This document shows positions 46,880-58,884 of a stretch of DNA of 64,000 bases, piece by piece. Every line of letters starts with the position of its first letter. Position 1 is the stretch's first letter. The notes beneath the pieces were generated by a model. The model searched no databases and had not been told where the DNA came from. It saw nothing but the letters and a program-made list of their open reading frames with translations. The DNA comes from Marchantia polymorpha subsp. ruderalis (Eukaryota; Streptophyta; Marchantiopsida; Marchantiales; Marchantiaceae). The stretch covers positions 26,806,501 to 26,870,500 of the forward strand of contig AP031356.1 of the NCBI GenBank assembly GCA_037833965.1, given 5' to 3'. The position numbers and the translations under genes are program-made.

Positions 46880-49800
46880 TCCCATGGGTATGGACGCGAG
46901 CTGGAAAGCAGCAGTCGCACCAGAGCACGAAGAGCACACCCCATCCAACTGGCGATCCCTCCGACTTCGTCTTCCCTGTACGAATGCATAATCGTACACG
47001 TAATGCCGTCCACAATGTGTTCTACGCCAGACGAGGACTTTGTCTCTTCCGGATAGACGTGCGGGCGCATCAAGTTCTGCAAGGTTATCCGCAAAGAAAA
47101 ACCTTCAGCTGGCAACTGAGGAAGGTCCGCATGGTGCAAACCTGCACTGTCGAAATCTGTCGAAATCCGTCTGCTCGTCCACTCCATCCCCTCCCTCCCT
47201 ATGTGCTTTGCCTCCCCCGAGTCTCCGCGTCGCCGTCCGTTTCCTCACTCGCCGTCGATTTTCCACTTTACAGCTCCACAACCGCCTCAGTCCTCATTAT
47301 TGGGATGCGCGTCTGCAGCCGCCGCCCACTTCCGTGCCACGGTAACTGAGATTCATCGAAATCGGCCGTCGGTCCCGACATCCGATTGGTGATTCCGTCA
47401 TCCAGTCTTCAGCTTTCGGATGATCGGGGACCGACTTTCCAAGACTCTGCTTGTACACAAGTTCCCAATCCTAGTCCCTGTCTCAGTTCTTCGTACGCCT
47501 CAATAGACGTGGAACGTTTGGGTGAAAGATCTAGAACTTGGTTAAAGTATTTCAAAGCCAGTCGAACTTGGTTAAAGTTTTCTTGCGCGTTCCATCTGGG
47601 GCAGGACGCATTATGGGCTCTGCCACCGCAATCTTTACCACTGATGCAGCCCGACAAACTCGCGTTGACTCACTTCTCGACGATGATGAAAGTTTTTGGT
47701 GTGCGCTTTCTCTTTGGCGGTTCGGGGAAATTGCTTCGATGTTTCTGGATGTGGACTCTTCTCTGACTTTCTTTTGTTCGTAGCGGACGTTGACACGGCT
47801 CTTTCCCGCTGCGCTCGACATTTGGATTGGGAGCTCGAGGTGTTTCTCGGCGTCGGCTGCTACTCATCATGCCAAACTTAGCACTAGTCTAGATTGGAAG
47901 ACTTGGCGTTGACAATCCCCGACAGGAATATCTTCATCTCTTATCTTACAGATTCTCGTTGACGGTGTAAGAGATCGAGTTCTACAGTAGAAAAAATCCA
48001 TGTTGACATCTTAGATCGTAATTTGGCCTTCCCCCTCGCGATTAGTCATCTCCGTCAGCTCGTTGGCCGAGACTGTTCCGTCGTCGTGTAACCAACAAAT
48101 CCTACCTGTCGGCAGCAATGAAATCGAAACCTCGACCGTGGGGATTACCGCTCGTGGAAAGATTTCTCAGAAAATAGTCGAAGCCGGGACTGCTGAGATG
48201 AAAAGTCCCTTTCGTCGAAGCGCTTTCACGATTGCAGATTCATGACCATAATCTTGCTAGGTCCATCCTTAATCAACGGGGTGGCCATCCCCAATTGGAG
48301 AGGAATAGTGCTGTCAAACTGAGCTGGTGCTCGTTGTAAGTATGCAATCATAACACGAGCTGGTCATGCAGCTGTCCACTGTATTATGTTGCGTGAGTTC
48401 AAGATGTGGGTGTGGCCGATCATGTTCATGGCTCGTGTATTCTCTTCTAGCGGCAGAATCAGAAACCAGCAGCGGGAGCATTGCGATGGGCTCGGAGGGC
48501 CACGACGATAACACAAAAGGATGGACAAGGATGCAACCGAGTGGGTAACCAGAGGCTAGGCCCCAACAGTATGACAAAGCAGTGCAATCATCATTCAGAC
48601 AGCTGGAACGAATGTTGGAAGCCATAGGTTCTCAAATTCTCTTCGGAAAATATAAGACCATTTCGAGGAAGGCCTAGAAACCCGTGATGCAGTGAGTGAC
48701 CATCACTGCATTCTTTTTTATTATATTATAGCAAGGCTGGAAAAATAGTGCGCATGTCATTAAGGATCTGTTCGTCCATCAACTCGTTCTATGTGAGGAC
48801 GGTTCTCTATGGGTTGCAGCATTTGTAGCAATAATTGACAGTCGTTCTCGTTTAGCTTTTTGGCGGCTCTCTGAAAAGCCTTCGATCTCAGGGGGATCGC
48901 GAGCAACTCTATTCCGATGCTCTATCGGACCCATCGCCATCAGTGAGGTGAGCATGTCAGAACTGTCAGCTCCACAATACACTGAAAGCTCGTCGGGGCA
49001 CGCAACAATTCGGCATTCCGCGAGACTTTCTTCAGACACATGAAGACTCAAACAATCGACCGCGACATCCGGTCCAACTCCTCGATTCAAAGCCTCGGTC
49101 CAATCCGGACTCGCAACATGTGGTTCAGCACATCGAAGGTCAACCAGAGAGGACAAAATGCTCTTCGTAAGCTACAACGCTTTAAATAATCTCGACCCTC
49201 GAAACGGAAGGCGCTGCGCAGCTCAGAAGGAAAAGCTTGCGCCATGCCCAGGCCTCCTTTCCCACCATTGACCGTCCTCAGATGGGGATGACCTTCCCCC
49301 TGACTCGGCTGTAATCTTCTGACGAGGCCGAAGACCGGCAGTAAGAATTGGCTGCGGGACTCGGTAAAGGAAGCACGAGCTGAAGAATGCAGAGCTCGAA
49401 CTGCAAGTCGTCGCCGGTCAACGTGGCGTGTGTGGCGTGTCGTTGCGCCGGTGTTGACCTTACTACAGTAGTCCGGTCCCAACTGCAAGGCTTAACTGCG
49501 GAGGAGCACTGCTACCAGGTTACAGAGGCAGAGAGGACTTGCTCTTTCTATTTTCTACCCTTGTGTCATCGGCGAAGACAATCCCTTTTTACTTTGTTCT
49601 TTTTCTTTTTGCTTTTCTGTTTTATATATTATCTTGCCCTCTCTAGCATCCAATCGCTGTAAAATAAACAGAACAACAGATATATTTTCTTGGCGTCCTC
49701 CGGGTTGATACGTCATGTAAACATTACGCTTACGTTGATTTCTGTTGTACCCAGTGGTTCGCATATTCGCTACCTTTGTATGTATGAGATATTGATAGTC

Positions 49801-50680
49801 GACGTCATTTTAGTCAATGAATATCTGTACATACGGCACTTAGGAAAAATCAAAGTAAGAGGTAGAATAAGTCACGCGATGTGTTGCTTTATTTAAGGAA
49901 CGTTGTAAAAAATATGGAAATAACTCTTCCTCCTATTTCTCCGGTTATATCTACCTGAAGGATGAAATCTTGAAAGTCAAAAATCATTTCATGGATTTCA
50001 ACACAAACTCCTGAATATACTAAATGGGCCGTGTGGGACCCGTGAATCTCCCTAACAAAGAAAATACTTTTACTCATGTAAATGAGATGAACCTACTTTG
50101 AATAGTTTCATTCATTTTCCCTGGAAAATCTTAGTTTGAAACTGCTATAATAGGAAGTAATTATCTAGCGAATTGGAACTCACATGTATGAGCAGCTTTA
50201 AGATGACGCTAAACAAAAAGATTATCCAAAAATGTCAAGATACAAACCATCATTATATGCGGGTACGATGTTATTACATCATTTTTGTAAATGCTCGGCT
50301 CCTATTTGTATGATTCTTCTTGAAGAAAAGTAAGTATTATATTCATATCTACTAAAATTTGGTTTGAAAACCCTTCCTTTTCAATATTCTCTTGACTTTA
50401 TCCAATCCTGATTTATGTGTTACAAAATTTCAGCAATTTCACTAGATCTGAATTGCAGAATCTAAAACATACATAGAAAAACGACTGCAATTAAGTAAAT
50501 TTTAAGTATTACTCAGGTATTGTTCTCTAATCATGACACTAGACATAGAGTAAAAGTAAAATATTGATTGTGAACTTAGATGAATATTGAGCTTTCTATT
50601 TATTATTTACTTATTAATAAGATTTCTAGGCTGCAAAGGCACATTACATTGATTATATGAAAATATTACTGAATAAATGC
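46880..50680. other. Intergenic; unrecognised open frames
   Basis: 47.0-47.9 kb is GC-rich with overlapping open frames on both strands and no domain. On minus, 48.79-49.17 kb has a continuous frame without a local ATG that could be an isolated exon; it matches nothing known to me. The remainder (49.5-50.68 kb) is AT-rich and featureless. Confidence 0.35.
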
Positions 50681-50689
50681 TCGTCACAA

Positions 50690-50960
50690 ATGTGACGTGG
50701 TAGAGGTAGTGACAACTTCTCAACTTTGAAGTTTGTAGTAGGAATCTAGCAGTATATATACAGAGTCTTGAGATATTGTTTTTCACTCTTGTCAACATCA
50801 ATTGTTCCTACTCTTCTGGTTTTCTCACTTTGACTGCTCTTTTAAATTTTGAGTAAGAAATCTCCACATTTTTTGTACATTTTGATCTTACTCTGAGTAT
50901 ATTCTCAATCTAATCTTTTGTTTTATTATTAAATTGCCTTTGACAATAGTTTGACTGAAG
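50690..50960 (+). mobile_element. LTR-like segment, left copy, of a decayed copia-like element
   Basis: It matches 57500-57770 in the same orientation: an AGTATATATACAGAG TATA core, TTGAGATATTGTTTTTCACTC, and a run through TTACTC and TTTTGAT blocks. A TATA box followed by a decayed gag-like frame fits a 5' LTR. Exact ends were not identifiable. Confidence 0.45.
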
Positions 50961-51059
50961 TGCACCACTAGTTTTGTCTCCAAGAGTTTGAAGTCTTCAC
51001 ATTCTGTCATATTCTCAAGTATACACAACACAAAAATTTGCTACTTCATTTACTTGTGA

Positions 51060-52030
51060 ACGACCAAGCACATTGAATTCAACATGGATGACGTTTTCTA
51101 ACATCCAGATGCACAACGTGATTGCCATGCTACAACAACTACAAAAATAATTATGAATCTATAAAATGCCATAAAATAGATCTAAATTGCTTGCGTTCCA
51201 ATCTATGTTCTACCTGCCACAACAAATACAATTGTACAAATGCTCAAAGAATTTCAAATAATATTGCCAAAGAAGTTTGACATAGAATGTACAAACCTTC
51301 AAAATGTTGTTGATTAAATTTAACTTGTCTTTCGTCTCCAATCACATAGAGACTCAACAAAAACAACAAAAGTTGAACTCATTGAATTATTACTCATTAG
51401 AAATGCATTATGTTGATTTTTGTTACTATTCAAGAAGGATATTCACCTTTGGTAGATTTTGATCAAGTTTTGGAAAAATCTAGTAGGACGTTTGGAGAAA
51501 TGGATCAAGCCATTATAGCAACAACAAAACTTTGAACTGTGCAACAACAATCACCACTAGCTTCAGCATATGTTACAAAATTTTAAAAATTGTATGTGAC
51601 TTCCATTGGAAGTATGTAGCTTTCATCATTATGTTTCAATAGATATCAAAACCTTGTTGATGTACTTGCCCAAACTAACAACTTTGTCAAAAATCATCAG
51701 TGAAGCAAATAATTGCAACAACTGGTGGTTTGAGTAGCAAAAGAAGCAATGATTGCTCTTTGGATCATATTGAGCGGATAACAAAGTTCTAATCCTTCAA
51801 AAATCTTTATATTTTTTCTAATACGTCAAAATTTTTTGATCTTAGAGTCTATGCAAATTGACGTTTAGAGAGTTAAAAATTCAATTGAGTAAGAAATTGA
51901 AAGTCATCATAGCGAGCACTTGTGTTTTTATTGTGGACGCAAGAATCACAGCTTTAACAACTGGCTAGTGAAATCTTAGAGGCCAAAGCCGCATAAATTT
52001 TGGTTCATCTTAAGCGATTTTGAGCCAAAA
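51060..52030 (+). pseudogene. Decayed copia-type gag with a zinc-knuckle remnant
   Basis: The frame is full of stops, but near 51.42-51.56 kb it reads LEKSSRTFGEMDQA-like text. At 51923-51964 it reads CFYCGRKNHSFNNW, a CCHC knuckle (C-x2-C-x4-H-x4-C) whose last Cys has become Trp. This is the arrangement of Ty1/copia Gag. It ends shortly before element B, which is inserted 0.15 kb downstream. Confidence 0.5.
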
Positions 52031-52177
52031 CACAAAAAATAAAGTCAAAATATCATTGTGGCTAGCCACAGTAGGGACCGTGTGGCTGACAAGTGTTGTC
52101 ACAATATTAGTAGTTCTCCACTCATTCTAATCTTTTTGTTGTTTTAATAAACTTTTTACAAACAGATACACATCCAC

Positions 52178-52182
52178 ATAGT
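52178..52182. repeat. Target-site duplication (left) of element B
   Basis: ATAGT directly precedes TGTAATAACCC and recurs exactly at 54769-54773. Confidence 0.85.
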
Positions 52183-52380
52183 TGTAATAACCCACTAAAG
52201 GCTAAAACTGCAATATAGTGGTAGAAAGGTCGAACCCACAGGGACAGAGGAACACACAGGGTACAAAGTGTCACGTTTAACAGACTATTGAGGAGTTTGA
52301 ATTCTCAGGCGACTGTCACTCCCAGAAATACTGCAAGTGTCCACTCGGAGCGCACTCCGAGGTCGCACAGTGCAGCGTAA

Positions 52381-52405
52381 CACACACACACACACACACA
52401 CACAC
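52381..52405. repeat. (CA)n microsatellite inside element B
   Basis: CA dinucleotide run; the corresponding site in element A is not expanded. Confidence 0.8.
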
Positions 52406-53596
52406 CTGAAACTACAGAAACACAACCCAGAGATCCGTTAGGACCTCTACTTCAAGATTTCAGGGGGAAAGTCTCTCGCAAGCACACTCGGCGAAGCTGC
52501 GGGTAGTGACTTCCAACTCCGGCTTTTACAACACTTCCACTAGCTTGCTGCTAGTGTAGGAAACCCGGTTTGGACTACCTACTTCGGATCGAAGTCACTC
52601 CTACGCGGTGAACAACACTCTCAACTCACAAAACGCGCAGAGAACACAGGTCCGCACTGAAGGACTCACGGAGAAACATTCCAGTAACACAACAACAGTC
52701 TATTGAAGAGTTTGAATTCTCAGGCACTTGTCATTCCCAGAAATACTACAGGGGTTACCCTGAAGGCACCTGCTGCAGCGTAACCTGAATTCACAACCAA
52801 GGCTTACACGAAGTAACAAAACTTCACTTTGGCATTCAGGGGAAAAATCCCAAGGGCGTACAATCAGAAAGAAACACTCGAAGGTGTAGGGGCGAAACTG
52901 TTCAAGTATCGAACTAGTCACTGGCTCTGAGCATCGGCAGTCACCCGCAGGTGCAGATCCGAACTTCTCAAGTCTCTAACCAATATACTAGCTCTGAACA
53001 TTCGGCCGAAGGCCTTCAGCTACAAAATGCGGAACGCTAAGTTGTAACTCCTCGTGCGTGGTGACAGAACTCAAGGACACAAACACGCAAAGGAAATGGG
53101 TTCCTGATCTGCACTCCTGATGGGAAAGAACCCCAGGCAAAACGCCTGGAACTATTTTATACCTTCTAAATCCTAACTAACACTACACTGCACTGCCATG
53201 GTGCGAGCCGCAACAGATCCTACACCTGAGGAGTCGGCGGCTGCCTTCCCCTCTAAATTACAACCTAAATCTAACCCTAACCCTAAATCTGAATCCTAAG
53301 CCTATTGTACAGAGCCGCCAGCGCCTTCCCACCCAAGATCTGAGGCTGAAAATTTGCACGCAGGCGTGGCCGGCCGAGATCAACGACCCCACAAAATATC
53401 AGATCCATCCGACCGTCCATCGCAAAGATATGGGCCCCGCAAGATCTCGGAACCTAGGCCAAAATTCCTTCTCCAAAATCCGAGGACTGTGGGTCCCACG
53501 CGTCCTACACGCAAGCCGCCTACTCGCAGGCCGCCTTGGGCCGAAGGCCCCTCTAACTGTTAACGCCGAAGTCCTCACGCCTAACCATGACAGCCG

Positions 53597-54547
53597 CTTT
53601 CGACGCTCATAACTCAATGACGCCTTATCCGTTTCAAGAGATCTTGGTCTCGTTGGAACCAGCTCGTCGAGTTCTTTCCAACGAGACCCGAATCAAGTCA
53701 AACCGCTAAGAATTGAGAAAGTTATGTTGGTTTTACTCTTCCGCCGAAGGCGTTCGTCTATCCACAGTCCGTCCGCGGCGATGACCTGGCCGTCCGCGGC
53801 GCTGAGCTGTCTGTCCGCGGCGCAAAGCTGTCCGTCCGCGGCGCTGAGCTGTCCGTCCGCTGTGCTGACCTGTCCGTCCGCGGCGCTGACCTGGCCGTCC
53901 GCGACGCTGCGCTGGCGCAGAAGGCGTCGTACAATTTCTACCTCACAAGGCGCATTTCTAGGGCCCAAGGCGGATTTCCCGCCGACGCCGAAGCGCCTGT
54001 GCACAGGCGAACGCCTGTGCGTAGGCGAACTTTGCGCCTACGTCAAAACCCTATTTCGCCTGTGCGCAGGCGAACTTCCTTCGTCCGCGCATAGGACAAA
54101 ACTTTCTTCGCCTGTGCGCAGGCGGAAAGCTGAGTATCTTGCGACCTTCATAACTCCCGGAATTCTCCTCCGTTCGTGGCGTTCTTGGGCTCGTTAGAAT
54201 CAGCGCGTCGAGCTCTTTCCAACGAAACCCTAACCAAGTCGAGGCGTTGCGAATTGAGAAAGTTAAGAGGGATTCACTCTTCCGCCGAATGCACTCTCCC
54301 GCATCGCCGAAGGCGTTGACCGAAGGCGTCTACCGCCCAAGGCGCATCTTCCGGCGGTTCTTCCGCCGAAGGAGTACCGCCAAAGTCGCTCTACCGCCGA
54401 AGTCCCCCCATCAGTAACTTCCGACACTCATAACTCAGTGACCTCTCATTCGTTTCACAAGTTCTTAGGCTCGCTAGAACTAGCGCGTCGAGCTCTTTCC
54501 AACGAGACCCTAAGCAACTCAAAGCGTTACGAATTGAGAAAGTTATG
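53597..54547. repeat. Three spaced copies of a ~125-bp repeat in element B
   Basis: Copies at about 53597-53725, 54145-54270 and 54418-54547 share TCATAACTC, a CTCGTTRGAA block, GTCGAGYTCTTTCCAACGA and GAATTGAGAAAGTTA. A related, inverted and decayed copy lies near 55400-55460. Confidence 0.75.
53765..53911. repeat. 21-bp minisatellite, seven units
   Basis: GTCCGCGG-type cores recur with an exact 21-bp period at 53771, 53792, 53813, 53834, 53855, 53876 and 53897. On the minus strand the array translates as a seven-residue repeat of the form AADGQLS. Confidence 0.9.
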
Positions 54548-54768
54548 AGTGATCTACCGCCGAAGGTGCTCGAAGCGGATCCTGCAGCATGAACCGCCCG
54601 TTCCGTCCCAAGCGTCCCACTGTGGCCTAAGCCCAAAACCCCTTGACTGTCCTCGATATTCTTTTTACTCTGGTTTCGCGTACCGATTACTATTTACAGC
54701 TGCTGCCGCGGTACTTACTATTCAAAAATGTTTTAGTTCCGACAAAAAACAAAAAGTGGGTTACCACA

Positions 54769-54773
54769 ATAGT
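54769..54773. repeat. Target-site duplication (right) of element B
   Basis: ATAGT directly after ...TTACCACA, identical to 52178-52182. Confidence 0.85.
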
Positions 54774-55390
54774 ATAAAAGTTAAAACATTTTTAGCTTAC
54801 AAAGACTTGCTTGTTTTATTGATAAAAATTTTGTCAAACATTGTGAGCTGACTTTTCTTTAAATAGAAAAAATAGCAATAGATTTTTTAGTTTTTTTGTG
54901 CAAAGAAGATTTATTAGAGTAACATAGATTAAATTAATGGTAGATTAGTCCAGATTTGTATAGTTTATTCATCATTAGTTTTTTGACTATGTTTCCATAT
55001 TAAGCTGTACAACAATCTAGGTTATTTTTTCTAAGCAAGAATCGTTCTTGATAAATACATGGTGGCAAAGTCAAGCACATCTTTGACTGGTAGAGTCAAT
55101 CATGTGGTAACATAGTTTTTTATTTTATTTTGCAAAGATGAAGTTGAGAAGTAGAGTTATAGCAATTTAAAATTTAGGATAAGAATACTTTGAAGTAGAT
55201 TATATAGTGGATTTTGTAGTAGATGCCAAGTTAGTATTAGTTGAGTCCATGTGGAATACCTCTCTTTTGGAGTTAGAGTTTATACTTGTAGACAATAAAG
55301 TTGAATAAGATGAGTTATGATCTACTAGAGTACATGATTCATTTCTTTGTCAATTACTAAAATCTTCACTCAAGCAGGAATTCTATAGAT
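54774..55390. other. AT-rich sequence between element B and the inverted fragment
   Basis: Stop-rich in all frames, likely decayed retroelement interior continuing from the left of element B. No motif strong enough to name. Confidence 0.35.
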
Positions 55391-56217
55391 AGAACTCGGC
55401 GTGCTTGTTCTTACGAGACCAAGTACGCCTGAAACGGATGAGTAAATTTTGAATTATGAAAGTAGGAAGTGACTGATATGGTGAAGTGAAGACGAAGAAA
55501 GGCCTTTGGACTTCAACTTAGACACCTTTGGCTTTACAACAAAAGAGCCTTCGGCGTAGTGAAAGGCGGCGCCGACCAAACGTAGAACTTTGTACCATCA
55601 GTTTGCTTGCATTCATGATGCAATTAGGACGACGATAGACATTAGCAGAAACTGGAGTTTCGTGTTGATATTTCAAGAGAGTGCATTTTTGAATTGGAAG
55701 TTCAGTGAGGATCACGAGTGAGAAATTGAAAGCGCAGCAATGGGGCAAGCTTTGAGGCTTCGATTGACGACATTGAAAGTGCCGGAGTTCGGATTAAGAG
55801 CGTATCGCGAGAAGCTGATAGCTGCCAAACTCAATTTCTTGCTGTGGGGTTGGAATTGGGTTTCCGCGGTGATTGTGAAGAAGTGGTATGAGATACGAGC
55901 GTCAAAATGCAATGGAATTTGCGGCAAACTTGAGAGTTGGACAATTGAGCACTAGGTTTAAGTCTTGGGGTTGTGTGCAGGTGAGCAGGCGATTACACTT
56001 ACGACAGTCAGAGCGTGAAGGTGATTTAGTCCGAGGCGAGGACATTTGCGTTGTTCAAGACACCTCGCTCGTCCGAAAACGGATGGCGGACGATGGATTA
56101 CTACGTACGCTGAGACGTTATATGGCGGTGGCACTAATGCAAATTCTGCGACCTTCGCAAACGATGTACATGCCAACATGGCAAGTCGAGTTTGTGGAAC
56201 TACAACCTTTGAGTTGA
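55391..56217 (+). pseudogene. Inverted fragment of the element A/B-family gene
   Basis: The plus strand at about 56101-56210 encodes RRYMAVALMQILRPSQTMYMPTW..., colinear with the minus-strand domain of element A near 17.2-17.3 kb. Just upstream (55740-55955) an open frame with KLNFLLWGWNWVSAVIVKKWYE may be the missing N-terminal part. Around 55400-55460 is an inverted copy of element B's ~125-bp repeat. The coding text ends abruptly at VEFVELQPLS. It is thus a truncated, frameshifted third family member; no terminal TG/CA pair was found. Confidence 0.55.
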
Positions 56218-57490
56218 TTCTCACTTAGGTTTTCCTTAGATGGCTTTGTGGTAACTCAACATGGTTTTTAGAAAACTTGGATTCTCATTCATACTCGTGT
56301 TTCAAACAAACTCTCACACAAACTCTCCATATATCACTCAAATCACACAAACCTTCCTCAAATCACTCTATTCACATGGATCCAAACACAGTTCTATATT
56401 CCAAGATACTGAAAAAACCTCACTCCTTCATTCATGAAACAAGTACTCACACATGAACTCTAAAAACTTGTTTGAGAGACGTTACTCTACCACTCTATTT
56501 ATATTATTTGAAAAATTACCATAATAACATGTGGTAATTTCTCATAACTCACTTTTACTTAGATAGGTTTGACTAATTCACTCTACATGACAAAATATCA
56601 TTAGTCTATCTAAACCTTCTAGAAGTTTTTTGAATCTGAGGTTTAGATGGCGACATGCCATTGGAAGCTTTAAAACATCTAGAAGCTTGCTAGCCACTTA
56701 ATCAACATTAGAATAGTCTAGCCAATCATCTTTTATACATTTAGTCCAACCAATCAAATCTAAGTTTATAGTTAAAATTCTAATCTCTCAGAATCTAAAT
56801 CTTTGTAAAAGACAAAATATAAGTGCTCACACCAATCTTCTAGAACTCCATTAATTATTTTGCCAAATATAAACATTATAGCTAAATTTAATCATGATAA
56901 AATAAACTTAGTTATAACTAACAAGTTTAGTCATAACTAGCTAAACTTAGCTATATTTTGGCTAATCATCATTGATCACTTGACTACTTCTACAATTTAG
57001 GACACTTGTGTAACGTCCGATCTCACATTCCTCGTAATATCGGATCTATACCATTATGCTCCATTTTGATATTTATCTGTTGTTACTATAGGAATTTGAA
57101 ATTTGAAATTTCTAAGATCATCAACTACTGTATCAATCAATAAAGTATATCATCTTGTACATTGGCAAGACTATGGAATAAGTGAGCAAACTTGGAAATG
57201 TACTAAATCTTACTAAAGTTCTCAAAATGATAACAATAATAAATTTTAATTATCCTAAAAAATCAAGTGGGAAAGATATCTGAATCCGACACGTTTGAAC
57301 TAACACTAGCACAAAATCAGGATGTAGTCATGTGATCATCACATGGATCTCTTGTAATATATTTTAGTTTTTATTTTAGATTAGATGAATAAAAACAACT
57401 TGTGTAACTCTTTGCTTGAAGGGACAGTGATGTCATGGACGTGCCATACAATAGCGGTGACAAATTCAGACAGTGCATAACTTTCCAACT
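56218..57490. other. AT-rich sequence, probably decayed retroelement
   Basis: No open frame of note. It lies between the inverted family fragment and the right LTR-like copy, and may be the 3' interior of the copia-like element. No motif can be assigned. Confidence 0.35.
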
Positions 57491-57499
57491 TCAGCAGCG

Positions 57500-57770
57500 T
57501 CGACTTTTTTTAACTTTGGAGTTGCTAGTAGCATCCTAGTAGTATATATGGAGAATCTCGAGATATTGTTCCTCACTCTTGTTAACACCCGTTGTAATTA
57601 CTCTTCCAGTTATCAAAATTTCTTCTAGCTTTTTCAACTCAAGTGCTATTACTAGTCTTGTGTGAGAAAACTACTTACTTTTGATGTATTTTGATTTCCT
57701 GTGAGACATTTCCTGAATCTAGTATTTTTTTCTAAAACTTGATTGCCGTACTCAACCATGTGTAGTACAT
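57500..57770 (+). mobile_element. LTR-like segment, right copy
   Basis: Same orientation as, and homologous to, 50690-50960: AGTATATATGGAGAATC, TCGAGATATTGTTCCTCACTC, then TTACTCTTCCAG. Divergence between the copies is high, indicating an old element. Precise ends unknown. Confidence 0.45.
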
Positions 57771-58884
57771 CCATCTAAAAATGTTTCCATAAATAATGAC
57801 ATGTACGTTGTTGCTATGGAAAGATTTATGAGATATCATAACTAGATGTGATACAGAAAAAGAAAATAACATTTTTCTTCATGAGTCGCATGCAGAATTG
57901 ACATTGGTTCATTCATAGTGTAATGAATTATGAGTGTTCGTGGTCGTATCTGTCTGTTCGTATTCTTTTGTATTTACTACCTCAACTACCCTTGCTCTTT
58001 CTCAAGTCTTTCTACATGATAGTGTTTGGTAAGTGTTGACTGTGAGTCACACTGAGAACTTGTGTTCTACTGGTTCATATCCAGTAGAATGTACTCTCTA
58101 GCACAAATAATACAGCTTTCTTTCTGTGCACATTATTTTACAGACGAACAGAGTAGAAGAGAAGGAGATATGACTTTTATTATGGTTGGAACTGCAATCG
58201 AGAAGAATCAAAGATTTATCTCGGAACTTTTCTCATAAAAATTTAGGCAAATAAAACGTCAGTCATAAAAAATTAAACAATAATATCTGACCACGAGACT
58301 ATCGAATATAGAGATGTACACAAAACCTTCATGAGTCCCAAAACAAAGTTTCAGGCATTCAGCCCATTATTTGGAAAATATATATTCGTCCGACATGTGT
58401 ATATACACTCGAGGACACTTCGTTGTACTGTATGCTGATTTTGATTTGTAAGCTTGAAGAACGTAAATGAGGAAGTATAGGGACGCAAACATGGAGACCC
58501 TGCAATAGATAGAATTGCATTTATTGGCAGATTAGAGTTAGAAATGAGTCATCATTCTCTCTCCCACCCTCGGACCTTTGCTGCAATCATATTCCTGAGA
58601 CGTACAAGATTGAGTCAGTGCTGCACAATCGACAACACCGCACAAGAAGACTCGAAATCTCTTCAGTGAGTGCGACCGTAGAACTGTCTGCAATAAGACT
58701 TGGCACCCGTGAAGCTCAGTGTCGACACCCCAAAAGCTGCCACCACTTTAGCTTCTCAGGCGAGGCGCTGCTCGATCTTCGTGTAACATCATCTACCTCT
58801 GCTAACAGCTTCCTCTTAGCAGATGATGCTGCCATATTTTCTTCAAGCTGCCTTAACAGCTCCATGGATTGCCGTAGAAGCGTT
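57771..58884. other. Intergenic
   Basis: No supported gene. A 9-bp-stem hairpin (TTCTACTGG with complement) lies near 58065-58089. Weak traces of germin-like C-terminal coding sequence may extend into 58.78-58.88 kb. Confidence 0.35.

Larger units (their letters stand above)
52183..54768 (+). mobile_element. Element B: 2.59-kb member of the element A family, with 5-bp TSD
   Basis: It starts TGTAATAACCCAC, ends GTGGGTTACCACA and is flanked by exact ATAGT. The left kilobase and right 0.2 kb align with element A, including the GTCGAACCCACAGGGACAG block, the ~415-bp internal duplication and the TTTACAGCTGCTGCCGCGG segment near the right end. The centre differs. Instead of the antisense coiled-coil gene, B holds a 21-bp minisatellite, a CGCCTGTGCGCAGGCG palindromic cluster and three spaced copies of a ~125-bp repeat. 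No pol motifs were seen. It sits inside the decayed copia-like sequence, so it is the younger insertion. Confidence 0.82.

Noticed and set aside
46720..47187. 155-codon minus frame upstream of the BBE-like gene
   Set aside because: Lies across the probable promoter and leader of that gene, contains the TATA candidate, and has no domain.
53255..53300. Interstitial telomere repeats (CTAACCCTAACCCTAAA)
   Set aside because: Only about two and a half degenerate units inside element B, too few to claim telomeric origin.
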